Source: Taxawa tesnikishii (nom. ined.) (Eukaryota > Ascomycota > Dothideomycetes > Dothideales). From it: a stretch of 64,000 nucleotides of DNA. Positions 22,375 to 35,500 of the stretch are shown piece by piece. A program made the position numbers and the translations under genes. The notes beneath the pieces were generated by a model. The model did not search any database. It had not been told where the DNA came from and saw nothing but the letters and a program-made list of their open reading frames with translations. Each line of letters begins with the position of its first letter. Within the stretch, counting starts at the first letter, position 1. The DNA lies in assembly GCA_030247885.1 (NCBI GenBank), contig JAPDRO010000009.1:806001-870000 (forward strand), in the 5' to 3' direction.

Positions 22375-23258
22375 TTAGTAGCCACCTCCTTGCTGAGGCT
22401 GCTGTTGGTAGCCGCCGCCGCCGTAGCCGCCGCCCTGCTGGCCACCGTAACCGCCTCCTCCTCCACCTCCGCTGCGCCAGTTTCCGCCGCCAGATCCGCC
22501 GCCGGATCCGCCATAGCCTGAAGAATGTAAGTCACTGCCGCAGCTAGATTGATACCAAGCCAGACTTACCGCCACTCTGGCCACCATAGCCTCCTCCACC
22601 TGCGGATGCCTTGTTAGCTAAATCAGCAGATCAACTTCACAGAGCTACTTACCGTATCCGCCGCCGCCGCCGCCGCTGTAGCCTCCGCCGGAGTATCCGC
22701 CTCCGCCTCCACCGCCGCGAGGCGCATTGTAACCTGTTTACGAGTTCAACATCCAGCACGAATTATGAGCGCAGCTAGCAGCTTACCGCCACGGCCCTGG
22801 TAGCCACCACCTCCACCACCACCGGTGCGCTCGGAAGCCTTGTCCACGCGGATGGTGCGGCCGTCGAATCTATGATGGTCAGCCGAATGCATGTTCTTCA
22901 GTGAGGAAGACGCAGCTGGCTCTGGCAAACCTGTCGCACTAGCGGTTGGGCACTCACTCGACGTTGTTCATCTCCTGGATGGCCTTGTCGGCATCAGTCT
23001 CAGAGGCGTAGCGGACGAAACCGAATCCACGGCTGCGGCCGGTATCGCGGTCCTTAACCACGATCTTGCAAGTGTCAGAACTCGATTCGGAAACTGAAGT
23101 GATAGTGACCGCGTACCGCTTCCTCAACTGTACCGAACTCCTCAAACTTTTGTCTGAGGGTTGTATCGTCGGTGTGCCATGCCAGGCCACTGCACTGGGT
23201 CAGCAGAGAGTTTTCGGTGAAATTCCAGCAAAGCTCACCCGATGAAGAGCTTCGACAT
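22375..23258 (-). CDS. glycine-rich RNA-binding protein, seven exons
   Basis: Small RRM protein of the glycine-rich (GRP/CIRBP) type, usually involved in mRNA handling under stress. Exons: 23258-23239, 23189-23117, 23064-22958, 22869-22787, 22733-22653, 22599-22570, 22517-22375; introns of 49, 52, 88, 53, 53 and 52 nt. Total 537 nt, 178 residues, all phases close. The single RRM reads [18 protein letters not shown] (RNP2) and [18 protein letters not shown] (RNP1). The C-terminal half is GGGY/GGYGG repeats with one RGG-type NWRSGGG and ends [10 protein letters not shown]. The high intron density for so short a gene, especially splitting the glycine repeat into four exons, is characteristic of autoregulated RRM genes. 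Confidence 0.92.
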
Positions 23259-25581
23259 TGTAGCGGTTGCCTAAAGTGTTCGGATTGTCTGGTGGTCTGG
23301 TTAGTTGGTGTTATCTTCAGGATCTCGGTATAGTCGTGGAGTTGTTGCTGCTGTTGTTGCAAATTCCTTAGAGTAGTTGAGACAAAGAAGATCGAACGGA
23401 TTGATGATTCAACAAAAGGAAAGGCGGCGAAACAATCCGCAGCCCCGTGATCGCTCCAGGTTTGATCGCTGAGCAGTATAGCGCTTGGGTGTCTTGGGAG
23501 CGAGAGTGAAGCGCGATAGTGAAGGATTGACAGAAGACTGAACTGCAAGGTGCTCACAGAGACGGTTGTGTCATTGAAGGGTAAAGTGTGACACGTCGCG
23601 GAACAGTCACGGAATGGAGTGGGATGGCTTACAGTGATGCGCCGATGGATGAAGCGGTCTGCTGTCTGTTTGTGGTTTGCGCTGCGTGCTCAGAGAGGAG
23701 TAGTACACCTCAGCCCTTGGAAGATCGTCTGGCAGATGGTGTGTCAAAAGATCGCAGCCGAGTTATGCAGAAGCTCGAAGCGGATGCGAAAGAAAAGATG
23801 CGACAGAGAGGTTTGCGGTCACCTTACCCCTCCTGCAGGCAGAAACGCGCTAACAGCGACTGCTCGACCAGAGAAGCGAAAGGCAGGTGCTAACGGGCGC
23901 TCCATCACAAAGTTGTCAGCCGCCGACGGGTACTTATCCGATAACTGAGCAATGGGCTGCAGCCATTGTGGGTTTAGGTATGCGAGCAGGGCCAGAGACT
24001 GTAGTCGCGCAATGCTACCAGCGCCCCAAGAGTCTAGAGCGGTTGAGCTGAGTACCTTGAGTGAGTTAGATGGGGCGTCTCCCCACGGCAGGCTGCCCCA
24101 TTGCAGTCGTCTCGTGTCCAATCCGTCATGCGGTCCACTTTGCCGGCCAATATACAAAGGCCAATCATGGTGCGACCTGTCAAGCTCCCCTTCCCTAGGC
24201 CAGCCGGCAGCTAGGCTAGGGCTGCCTCTTGACGCATGTGCGCGAGCCCATCCTGCTTTGCGATCCACGATTCATCATCCATGATCATGATACAATCCTC
24301 AGCAAAATGCGCGCTCGGCACCCATGCAAGTCCCGATTGGAGCTAGCGCGGCTTGAGGTAAAGGTGGCCGAGTGGCTGTCTCCTCACTGCAAGAAAGAGT
24401 GTCCGTTGCAGCGCTTTCTGCCGGTACAGACGCGAAGCGGAGCGGTGTCGACAACATCTGTTTTGGATGTTGGCATATTAAATGACCGATGTTGATGCGC
24501 GCGCGCTCGTGCCAATCGTTCAGCAATCCCTCAGCTCTTGCCTCGGGTCGACCGCCGAGCTGGAAAAATCGCTGAGTCGTGCTGGAGAACGAGAACAACC
24601 AGAACCGGGAGTGTGGGGCGAAGGGAACGGCTCCTGATCGGCAAGAAAGGCAATCTTCACACCTCTTCATTTCATCTGCTCGTCGTATGTATCTATGTGT
24701 GTATATACATCGCGTGCGATACGAGGCACAATGACAACAAATTGAGTCGAATCTAAGCGACGTGTTGTTCGCACGATCCCAAAGACACCAACCACTGCCA
24801 AGACGGGTATATGCTTCCGCTATAGGTGATACAGCACACCGGTCGCATGCAACTGACCGAAAGCGAGCTATACCTGCCTGTTTACTGCTGTATGCACCAT
24901 GCAAGGTGAATCACATGCATCGTTGCATGGTACTCGGAGGGAGTTCCATCTGCTACTGTCACTTCCAATCCCATGTCAAATTATCACCAGTTGGACTACC
25001 GTACACCCCGATGGAGCTGGTGCAATCTAGACGGAAGAACTCGTTTCACCAAACAGGCTCAGCAGCCACGTCTTTCTCTCCTTCCTCCTCTGGATCTCTA
25101 CCATCTTTGTTGACGATGCTTTGGCAACGTTACGTTCATGCCATCAACCCTTCACCTGCTTTACCATGTCGAAGTGTGCTACTCCAAGTCACTCGGTCCA
25201 TGAAGACGGAGAATGGCTTCAGTGATGCGATGGCAACAGGATTATCGTGTTTGTCCGAAGCGCGTATTATGCACTCGCATTCTTCTATCATGTCGACGGG
25301 ATGATGATGTGTTCACGGCCTTCGAATCTTGTCGCAAGAGCATGTCCAATCCATATTGTACAGCATCACTGTATCGGTCGCAGGTTGCAACGCGCTCAGT
25401 CCATGGCGATGATGTTGACACACGCTGTCAGAACTGGAGAGGTGTTGAGGTACCCACTGGCGGCTGTGACGTTGTGATGTTTATCTTTCCATTTTTGGGA
25501 AGAGCAACCCGAATCCAAAGCTTCGTCGCGGTTGATGGAACTTCCTATTCTCCCACAACCCAAAACAATGCCATCGCAGAA
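23259..25581. other. 2.3-kb gene-free region
   Basis: The longest low-information stretch of the first half. It contains the promoter of the glycine-rich protein (minus) and of the next gene (plus). Open frames reach about 200 codons on the minus strand (24299-24904) but are Cys/Arg-rich and lack domains. No tRNA, repeat array or terminal inverted repeats were recognised. Confidence 0.4.
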
Positions 25582-27686
25582 ATGGACATTCATCAATGGT
25601 TACAGGAGACCGCTGGTACTGCGCAACCATCTGTACCTGCACCAGCCAATTTCCCTGCCTTCTCATATGCAGACCGGGATGCGGCAACACCCAAGCGACG
25701 GACCGTCCACAAGCGCAAGCACAAGCGCGACTCAACAGACAGCTCCATTATGGAGATGGCTCAGATACCTCCGCATGCGCATCAAAGCAGGAAACGGAAG
25801 GCAAGGGAACCTTCTCCTGAGGAGGCGACATCATCGGGCTTGTCGTACAGCACGTCGCAATCAATGACCGTCTCTGAATCTGAACATGAACCACAGGGAA
25901 AACGTATGAGAGACGACCACGGCACAGGACTAAAGCAGATAAGTATGAGCCGAAGAGCAAACGACAGAAGCGTAAGAATCATAAGGAAGATGAACCGAAA
26001 AAGCGGAAGCGCAAGTCAACCAAGAGACGCGGAAGCAATCCAACCGCAGGCCTTGTCCGAAACTACCACGCGAAGAATGTGTCAAAGAACCGATTGACCG
26101 TATGAGCTCATCACAACGTCTTCGGTGCAGAAGGCTTCGCTGACATGTCGTAGCTTAATCCAAAGGACAGCATCGGTATCTTCAAGAAAGGACATGCCTC
26201 AGTGCCTGTAAGAGGTCAAGGACGTAAGAGATTCCCAGTCTTGAAGATTGGTGGTCCAAATACTGATATGCTTGCAGTGCCAGATCTAGTGTTCTCTGAG
26301 ATGAACTTCTTGCAGAAAAGGGACAGGCCTACGGCAGAACCAGAAAAAGACGAGCAGGCGTCGAAGAAGAAAAAGAACAGGAAGGATCGCAAGATTGCGC
26401 AGGAAGAAGAGATATCTGCATATTTTGGAACGAGGAAGAAAACCACCGAACCGAATGACGATGGATCCCAACCAGCAAAGAAAACATCGAGACCCTCTAG
26501 CCTTCCTTCAGGACGCGAACACTTAGGCCAGCGGTATGGGCAGGAGTCCGTAGAGTCGATCGTTGATCTGCCAGGGAAACCGTTCCTGGGATTCGGAAGC
26601 CGAGGCATACGTCCGCATGGTACAAGCCTTCTCTCCCGGTCGGGGTCCATACATGCAGTTCCATCAAGCTCCAAGCTGTTCCGTAACGCTACGGTCAGTA
26701 CTGAACATCCTGGAAACGTACGAGAAGGCCTACCACATCGTCGGACCATCTCAGTAGCGTCGTCTTTGCATTCTCGACCTACTGCAAGGAGACCTCAGCC
26801 AACAGCCATCGAAACCAGCCGTCACCCTCAGAGAGTTTCTGAAGCAAGCCACGTAAGAGTAAAGAGCACAGTGGTTCCCGTGGAGCACATGGACTGGACG
26901 GTTGACGAAATGCCGCGCCAAGCACGCTCGAAGTCGCCAAGCATATCACCAGGACATGTGGACGCAGCGGAACAGGAAAGGAAAGGACCACTTCCATCCA
27001 GGCTTCCCGGTACTGAGCGCCCACAATCGCGACAACCACCGCCAGCAAGACCAGCGTCGCAATGGAACGATGGCAATGGTCAACCACCTATACCCAACAA
27101 TCAGAGGGAAAACCTTGACCCAAAGACATCTTCTTCGCCTATGGGGAAACTGCTCTACAGATGCGCCGCGGCTGTAATGAGCAAATCGCCGATCGAGATG
27201 CCGCAAATGCTGCCGGACCCAACGTGGCAGCAACGAAGACTGTCCGAGACCGTTGAACCTGTTCCGGATCAGACGGCCTGGGTAGGATCTGACTACGACG
27301 ATAGGCGTCCGTATGGGCAAAGGGTGCACTGGCAGGATCTGATCCACGACACGCAGCCCAGCGTGTCGTACGACCAGACTGCACCGGTAGAATACGATGA
27401 CTACCAAGGAGCGGCACTTGATAGTATCTATGAAGAGCCTCCTGTTAACGATACGGTCCCGACGGAAGAAATAGTTCTTGAGAAAGAGCAAGCCTGGCAA
27501 GAAGAACCTTTAAACCACCCCGCACGGTATGATCAATCATACGTCGACATGGCTTACAACGAAGAGGGTATACAGGAGGATTCCTCTTATGACCTGGAGG
27601 AACCTAACTTTGTTCAAGGACCGGAAATGGTTGAAGAAGAGCCTGATGGACTGGCGGGGTTTTGGCGGCCAAACAAGCTGTATTGA
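25582..27686 (+). CDS. conserved fungal protein of unknown function
   Basis: AUG 25582 begins MDIHQWLQETAGTAQPS. A long basic, disordered region (KRRTVHKRKHKRDSTD; KRKSTKRRG) precedes a core reading RNYHAKNVSKNRLT, LNPKDSIGIFKKGHAS, then LPDLVFSEMNFLQKR. The remainder is low complexity and acidic and ends GLAGFWRPNKLY. Introns: 26100-26153 (54 nt, GTATGA...CGTAG) and 26224-26277 (54 nt, GTAAGA...TGCAG). The second has no in-frame stop, but removing it yields VRGQG|LPDLVFSE, which reads more like a continuous conserved core. One base is missing in the AAA at 25932-25934. Restored length 1998 nt (665 residues). The nuclear-type basic patches suggest a nuclear protein; I do not know its function. 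Confidence 0.8.
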
Positions 27687-27964
27687 CGGACAAAGACGAT
27701 TTCTCACCAGAGGCTGCGTTTTGCCATAGTGCTTTCAAAGGAGTTTTCTGACTTGTGTGTTGATAAGTGATACCACGATTTTGAACTTGTAATTGTCAGG
27801 AGGACCTCGGTAACTGCCGTTGTCGGCCCTTCGCTTTGGGCCAATGCACTGCTGTATCTGACCTCACCTCACGTGAAAAGGAGCCTCCCGAGGTCCTCAC
27901 AAGCTCGGATAAGCGTCCAGTTCTGGAGAATCAGTGTTAAAGGGTAGCCATTGTCGTTCTCTGC

Positions 27965-29343
27965 ATGTTTTCCCAGCGTTTCCACACCGTCGCACGCCCC
28001 CTTTCACGCAGTTTGCGCCTGCAGGTCGCCACTCCAAGGCGGTCTAAAGCTATTCTTTCAACGCTGGCTCGTCATCGCCCTCCCACCAATCCTGACCCCA
28101 CCAACAACGCGGGATTGGCCGCCGACATCAACAAAATTCAATCCCGCACCGCTCAGTTCGCCAGACATCTCTCTGTTTCCTCCACATCAAACATCAACAA
28201 CGACAACATGACCTCCTCCGCTCCCCTCCCAGTGTCCGAGAAGGGCTACCACAGCAAGGCCCCCTCCCAGTACTCCGTCCGCAAGGTCGGCGCTCCTCAC
28301 ACTCTTGAATACCGCATCTTCATCGAGAAAGATGGCGTTCCGGTCTCTCCATTCCACGACATCCCTCTGTACGCCAACGAGCAGCAGACAATCCTCAACA
28401 TGGTTGTTGAGATTCCCCGCTGGACCAACGCCAAGCAGGAGGTTCGTCGTCTCCCAACTGCCCCTCAATGCACAATACGGAGTGCCATTGGGTTCAGCAA
28501 GAGCAATGCATCGAGATGTGGGCACAATGGCTAACTCGCTACACTCCAGCTCTCCAAAGAGGAGACCTTAAACCCTATCAAGCAGGACACCAAGAAGGGC
28601 AAGCTCCGTTTCGTCCGTAACTGCTTCCCCCACAAGGGTTACCTCTGGAACTACGGTGCCTTCCCCCAGGTACGCGATGGTCACAAGCAATTGAAAGAGG
28701 AGTATGGAATTAACAACCGGTGCAGACCTGGGAAGACCCCAACGTTGTCCACCCCGAGACCAAGGCCAAGGGTGACAACGACCCGCTCGATGTCTGTGAA
28801 ATCGGTGAGCTTGTTGGCTATCCCGGTCAGGTCAAGCAGGTCAAGGTTCTTGGTGTGATGGCTCTGCTCGATGAGGAGGAGACCGACTGGAAGGTCATCG
28901 TCATTGATATCAACGACCCTCTTGCCCCTAAGCTCAACGACATTGAGGATGTTGAGCGTCACCTTCCTGGCCTTCTCCGTGCTACCAACGAATGGTTCCG
29001 TATCTACAAGATCCCCGACGGAAAGCCTGAGAACCAGTTTGCCTTCTCTGGCGAGTGCAAGAACAAGAAGTACGCCATGGACGTTGTCCGTGAGTGCGCT
29101 GAGGCCTGGGAGAAGCTCATTACTGGCAAGACCAACAGGGGCGATATCTCTCTGTATGTGCATGAACAAGGTTTTTACATTGGACTGCGTATTGATGGAA
29201 ATAGTGTCAACACCACCGTCCCACACTCCCCAGACAGGAAGAACCCCAACGAGCTCAACATTCCTAAGGGTGAGGACAAGGCCCCAGCGCCAATCGATCC
29301 ATCCATCGACAAGTGGTTCTTCATCTCTGGCGCGTCTGTCTAG
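27965..29343 (+). CDS. IPP1: inorganic pyrophosphatase, with mitochondrial and cytosolic starts
   Basis: Family I pyrophosphatase hydrolyses PPi made in biosynthesis. Exons 27965-28441, 28550-28669, 28726-29153, 29205-29343; introns 108, 56 and 51 nt. The core has [40 protein letters not shown] and the metal-binding [11 protein letters not shown], then [16 protein letters not shown] and PHSPDR. Two in-frame AUGs exist: 27965 gives 387 residues with a classic presequence ([18 protein letters not shown], and [10 protein letters not shown] before the core), and 28208 ([16 protein letters not shown]) gives the 306-residue cytosolic form. The 51-nt third intron has no in-frame stop; splicing restores [11 protein letters not shown]. 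Inference: one gene serves both compartments through leaky scanning or two transcription starts. Confidence 0.95.
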
Positions 29344-30049
29344 AAGTTCGGCGTGCTTACACGGGATGTGATCAACAATTCCACGGGTGACCAGAATCCC
29401 CAGGGTTCACCATAGAGGCGTCTAAAACGATGATTAGTTTTGCGCACTCAAAAGCCAAATAGCAACATGAAAAGATGCCGCTGCAAGGCAATGCCAACAC
29501 TGAAATATCTGTATATGTATGGTTTTTTGAGGTGAAGAGCATTCCTGTGCTCCTTGTGATGCTGGCCGCGCTTTTAGCGAACGTACTTGCGCTCTCAAGA
29601 TGGTCCGTCTCCGTGAAAAATGCTTGAGACTAGTGATAGTAACCTGTTAGTTTGGGAAACTGGCTTTGAGGTAAAGCTGACCAACAATAGCCTGTCCGTA
29701 ATGCTTGGCGGACAGCAACCAGATGCTTCTGGGTTGTTATCAGATGTATTAGCCAACAGACGACTGGTAATCATTGCAAAGCCGGTATTGCAGACGCGTC
29801 CTCATTCGAGAAGGTTGTCTTTGTGTACGAATGCGATATTGATTCATGACCTTGTCTTATACATGAGATTGCTTCCCTGTCCTTCGTCGGTCTGCATTTG
29901 CTTCCCAAAATGTACGATCGCGGAAGACCTTGGGTATGGGGGATCTGACCTTAAACCGAGAACGCCTCGCTGAACCCAGCTCTTTTGTTACAATACGCAC
30001 CAGCAACGCACCCACAGTACGATCTCTGTTCCACCGTCCGTTTCATCGC
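29344..30049. other. convergent gene-free region
   Basis: About 0.7 kb between the pyrophosphatase stop and the mL53 stop. Only short, unconvincing open frames; probably two 3' UTRs. Confidence 0.4.
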
Positions 30050-30410
30050 CTAGCCAGCCAGTTCCTCTTGCCTGCTCAGCATGCGCGAGTGCCTATCCAC
30101 TTCTTCCATGACATCCTTAATCTTCAGCTTCTCCAGGTCCAGGTTCATCTCCTTGCCATCCTCTGCAAACCAATCATAAGCACTATCCAATACTTTCATG
30201 CGATGCGAGCAGAAGAATCGACGTACTGAACTTCAAGGCCAGCAGGCTGGGTTGTGCTGCGCCAGATTTGGGCAGCATTTTCACATCGATTTTCATGTTT
30301 TGGCGCGCATTCGGTGGCAGCAGGGCGAGGAAGTTGCGTGCTGTCTTGCCGGACTTGGGGTTGAAGGGCGAGAAGGAGGTTGTTACGGAGGTGAGGAATC
30401 GGGTGATCAT
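30050..30410 (-). CDS. MRPL44: mitochondrial large-subunit ribosomal protein mL53 (yeast MRPL44)
   Basis: Subunit of the mitochondrial large ribosomal subunit with a thioredoxin-like fold. Exon 1 (30410-30227) encodes MITRFLTSVTTSFSPFNPKS and FLALLPPNARQNMKIDVKML, typical of the family start. A 64-nt intron (30163-30226, GTACGT...TGCAG) joins ALKF to KDGKEMNLDLEKLKIKDVM. The C-terminus is the usual EEVDRHSRMLSRQEEL. Total 98 residues, the normal length. AUG 30410 starts directly at the conserved MITRF, which in this family doubles as the import signal. Confidence 0.92.
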
Positions 30411-30685
30411 CGCGGCGGTAGTATGTACGAGTTGGATGCGAGGCGTTGAATGTTCGGGAATTGAGTCCTGCAGTTCCGAGGAGTGAATAATATGTTGTTC
30501 TTTAACGAGTTTTGTAACTCAGATAACGCACTATAAGCTTATGAAAGTGATATGCCCATCCGAACGGCTAAGGGAACATAGAGATGCACTCTGATTTAAT
30601 GATAAGATAAGATCCTTGAGCCGCATCCAAATGACGCTGTCGTGTTCCAAAGTTCCAAAACAGCACCTTCCTACAACTCTGTACG

Positions 30686-32140
30686 ATGTCTACACAGAAC
30701 ATCTCCTCCCGCGTAACGGCACTGTCAGACTCTCTCAAAACCACATTCCAGCTCATCAGCCGGTTGGCCAAGCTCACTTTCCAGCCCGGCTCTACACCAC
30801 TTGAAGGAGACGGAGACGTCAGAGTCGAGCTCTCTCAGGATATCCAGGACAGCTTGCGACAGCACGACGAGACTCTCGAAATACTTAAACAAGAGGTTGA
30901 GGATTTTACCACCCTCAGAGGAACTTCTCGACGAAAGGATATCGAACGGGATTTGGAAAGGACTCAATTGGCTGCACAAATTGCACGCTTGGGAGAAGAT
31001 CTGAAACAGTATGTTGTAAATAAAGACAATGGCTAGAAGCATGCTAACTCGTCATGCAGCGCTCGTAGTCAGTTCCGGAGAGCACAACTAACCGCCAAGA
31101 GAGCTTCAGAGGCTGCGAAACAGAAAGAACGCGAGTTGCTGTTCACTACTATTCAGCAAGGCAGTGAAGATACGTCTGGAAGATCCACACCAGATCTCTT
31201 CGCCGGACGTCGTCAGCATCAAAACAAGCAACTCACCGCAGATGAGCTTCTGGTCAACGCATCCAGCGACGTGACAGCTGCATTAAGACGAACACACGAC
31301 CTTCTAGCTTCGGAACTATCGCGCTCACGGTTTGCTCAAGAGACACTTGATCAGTCAACTGCCGAGCTTAACGAGCTAGGTGAACGATACAGCAACCTAG
31401 GAACTCTTCTTGACAACTCCAAAGGCCTGATCCGTACTCTCGTCAAGAGCCAGAAGAGTGATACCTGGTATCTTGAGACAGCATTATACATCCTTATAGT
31501 AACTATCTGTTGGCTCTTTTTCGCCGCTTACTCTACGGACCCCTTTGGTGGTTTCTCTGGCTGCCCACCAAGTACTTTGTTCTTAGTCCATTCCGCTTCT
31601 TCTGGAACCTTCTGGTCATCAAACCGTTCTCCTTCATATTCGGAGCCTTCGGCATTATTGGCCGTTCAGCAGCTTCTACAACCAGTCAACCAGCGTTACG
31701 TCAGACGACTACGTCCAGACCGCCTTTACGCGTCAAACCCAGCGCAACCGGAGGGATTCCCAGATTCGCTCCGGGCCACGATCAAGGAACGGACCTGCCA
31801 TACCAGCCGGTGGCGGTGGTGCAGGTGCCAAGATAGGGCCTGAAGGAGAACGGGTCGACCCAAGCACAGCAGGCAGCTTGTCTCAAAAATCGGACAAATG
31901 GCCGAAGCTAGCAGACAACAGGCACAGCAGGTGCCGAACGAGCAGACAAGTCAACCAGTGCAAGAACCGAAGGCGAACGAGCAGCCGCAACAGGGTGGTG
32001 GTGAGCCGAAAGTGGCCCAGCCAATCGTCCGAGGCGATGGCACCGTTTTGCAAGAAAGGGGTGATAGGCCTGTCAACCCCAAGAAGAAGGTGTTTGACGA
32101 TGATGCCAAGCCCAAGTTCAGCAAGCGGGACGAGCTTTAA
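30686..32140 (+). CDS. SEC20: Sec20 SNARE with C-terminal RDEL
   Basis: Sec20 is an ER SNARE (with Ufe1 and Use1) for retrograde Golgi-to-ER vesicles. AUG 30686; a 51-nt intron at 31009-31059 joins LGEDLKH to ARSQFRRAQ. The Sec20 domain reads ALRRTHDLLASELSRSRFAQ and STAELNELGERYSNLGTLL, then DTWYLETALYILIVTICWLFF begins the membrane anchor. A hydrophobic Trp-rich stretch follows, then a long polar luminal tail ending KFSKRDEL, an ER-retrieval signal matching the HDEL end of yeast Sec20. Three single bases appear missing: T5 31517-31521, GGG 31753-31755 and A5 31885-31889. With all three restored the length is 1407 nt (468 residues) and the RDEL end comes into frame. Confidence 0.9.
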
Positions 32141-32589
32141 GTTAGGGAAGAGCTACAATGCGTTACGAAGCAACGATATCCAAAACAGTCATGATGCTAT
32201 ATACCTAATCTGACACCTATGCAGTAGTATCAATCGAGATAACATTGGTACGAACTATGGTTCTCTACTCCTTCTGGATATGCCAGCATTAACAGGTTTT
32301 CTCTCAAGGCGCTGTATGCAGCCCGCTACCACGGCAAGAATTACTACTGATTGTCCAAACTGCTTCTTCCCCAACGTAGCAATTTCCTGGCGTACCAGCA
32401 GTCTTGGCTTTAAGTACCTTGCATTCTGGATGGAATGAACCCGATATTGCGGCCAATGAATCCAGGCTAGGTATCGGAATGTACACAGCGCGTAGCGTCA
32501 ACAAGTTACATGTCAGACCAGGTAAGCTCTTGATTCCCTTTAAGCGATCGTCTTCGTGGTGTCGCTTGTCCCAACGCAACGCGCTTCTA
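32141..32589. promoter_or_regulatory. promoter region of the GH16 gene
   Basis: About 450 nt between SEC20 and the GH16/apple gene. No gene is supported. Confidence 0.4.
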
Positions 32590-35500
32590 ATGATGTTATC
32601 TCTACCGCTCGCCGCTAGGCACGGCATTGCTGCTCTTCTATCTTCTGTTTCTTTCGCTTCTGCTCAAGGCGCTCTTGGGGGCACATTCTTTCTCGGTGGA
32701 GGTGCGCCTGGCTCTAGCACTTATGCACTCGTGGATGACTATCAACCGTCCACGTTCTTCGATAAGTTCCAATTCTATGATGTGCGCGGCCATCCTGTCG
32801 AAGCTTGACGTATACATGCTCACAGAGCTTACAGTCCTACGACCCAACTTATGGACACGTGCAGTAAGTGTTGCAGCCATGCTATCTGATACATATAGAT
32901 GTGCTGACAGAAGGCCAGATACGTCAACAGAACAGTGGCTCTACAGAACAGCCTCGCTGTCACCAATGACGATTACGTGATAATAGACGTAGACCACACA
33001 AACCAGTGGCCTAACGGAGGGCCTGGCCGACCTGCTGTTCGCATCTACAGCGACAATACCTACACTCATGGCTTGTTCATCCTTGATCTGTCTCACATGC
33101 CATTCGGATGTGGCACATGGCCCGCTTACTGGCTTCTAGGGCCCAACTGGCCTTACACTGGAGAGATCGGTAAGCGAAGCCTGGTGGAGGGCGTTCGGGG
33201 TGGACTGACAGCTACTAGACATCATTGAGGGCGTCAATCTGAACACGGAAAACACAATTAGTTTGCACTCCTCTCCGAACTGCACCATCGCCGGCACTGG
33301 ACAGACGGGTACTTTCGAGACGAACAATTGTGACAGTAACGCAAACGGCAATTCGGGCTGTGGCAGTACGGCGAACAATCCCCAAACCTACGGCGCCGGT
33401 TTGAATAATATCGGCGGCGGTCTATATGTGACCGAATGGACGTCTCAAGCGATCAAGACGTGGTTCTTTGCAAGAAACGCAATCCCGGAGAGTATACTCG
33501 CTGGAGTCCCAGATCCATCCAAGTTCGGATTGCCCATCGCTAACGCCCAAGGCTCTTGCGACATCGACTCGCATTTCTCGAACCACAGCATCGTCATCAA
33601 TACCGATTTCTGCGGTGCATGGGCTGGAAACGCGTACCCAACCAGTCAGTGTCCAACAACCAATCCCTCAGACCCATTCAACTCCTGCGTGGATTTTGTG
33701 GGTAGTCACCCTGAAAGCCTTACAGAGGCGTACTGGCAAATCAATTCCATCAAAGTCTACCAAATGCCTCAGGGTGGTCAAGCCCCATCTACTGCGCCAT
33801 CGTCAGCATCGATCTCTTCAGCAATTCCACAGGGAACAAGCGTGAACTCAATCAACCTGGGAATGGGAGGAACTACAACAACTCTAAGTTCCATTCCTTA
33901 CACTGGTCCGCTTTCCTCGGCTGCCAGCACGGCCTCGGCGGAGGCGCCTGTTGGCTCGCCAGGCATTTGCCCAACCTACAACAATACCCAGTACACGGAC
34001 GCCTTTGGTGGTGTGTACACCATTGCTTGTGGTTCCGACTGGCGAGGCGAGGCCATTGCTATCCAACCGGTGGCCAGCTTTGAGGCGTGTCTTGATTTCT
34101 GTGATGGTACCGCCAGCTGCGGAGGAGTATCGTATATTGGCGGTAACGGGGCGGGAACTTGCTACGCAAAGGGCGGTGACTCTGTCTTTGTCTACGACGG
34201 CCATACTTTTGGTGCCAGCCGCTCAGCCATTGCAACAGCAACCGTGGTAAACTTGCCCACAAGCCCTCCAGGTTCCACCTGCCCTTCGGCGAACAACACG
34301 TTCTACAATTCAGAGGACAACATCAAGTATCAGATATACTGCAATGCGGACAACGACGTTCCTGCATTTGACAGTGTCACAGTCAGTGGCGGAGGTTTTG
34401 GTGGCTGTGCTTCGACTTGCGACGTTACTCCGGGCTGTGTGGTTTTCGTTTTCGACGGCACCTCGAGCGGAACCTGTTATTTCAAGAATTCGGTTGGTAA
34501 CACTTTGAGCGCCTCCAGCAACTATGTCCTAGCCATCATGCAGGGGGATGCCGCATCAACTGGAACTGTGGTGTTGTCCACATCATACGCTTATATCTCC
34601 GTCTCGGCTACTGCGCCGATATCGAGCTATCCGTGGAATACAGATACAGCCCTGGGCGCGCCAACACTCTCTACCTTATTGGGATCTCTCAGTACTACCG
34701 ACTCTGGTGCTGAGGCTACCTTGACGTCTGCAGTGAGCTCTGTTCCAGTACCCTCTGGTATGGCTACCTCTTCTCGTATGGAAGGTGCGTTCAACTCGTT
34801 GTCGTTTCCATTTGTTACCTCCGCAGATTCTACAATTAGCACTTCCACAAACGCACCCATTCGCTCTTCTACAGGTACTGCTTTCAGCTCCCCAACACCT
34901 TCTTCAGACAAGTCATCCTCAGGCTCCTCCACTGCTTCCTCCCTGAGCACGGCCGCAGAGATAGGACCTCCTCCATTATTCTCCATCGAGTCACTTGCCA
35001 CATCCTCATTGAGACGTTTCTCAGACACAGCAAGCATAGCCACAAGCACTGCTTCGGCAGCCAGGAGCTCTTCATTGACCAGCGAAGCAGTCCTTTCTAG
35101 CTTGGGCCTCAGTTCAACCACCGTCAAGACCAGCTCTTCATTGCTGCCAGTCAGCACCGCTAGCAGTGGCGCTGCAGCTCCAAGTGCAGCTACGTTTACA
35201 GATCCATCCGGCGTCACGTATAACGTCTACGTTGGTTTTGATACTAACACGCCAGCAATCTCCACCGTGATATCGCCGACCAAAGATTACACGGGCTGTT
35301 TCGGCGCTTGCCACAGTACACAAGGCTGCGGTGGATTCACATATGCGAACGGGTACTGTTATCTGAAATCATACGCCGGCCAATACCAACCGGCAGCTGA
35401 TACGACCATCTCCGCCTTCTTGGCCGCTTACGACACCTCGATGACGCCGTCGGATATCTCTACAATACATCCGTCGACGCAAATGTCTTCAGTGGGTCCA

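Noticed and set aside
24365-24450. GGTGGCCGAGTGGC resembling the 5' part of tRNA-Ser/Leu
   Set aside because: No B box, T arm or acceptor stem follows.
24299-24904. Minus-strand open frame of 201 codons
   Set aside because: Cys/Arg-rich, no domain, no splice context; probably chance in an intergenic region.
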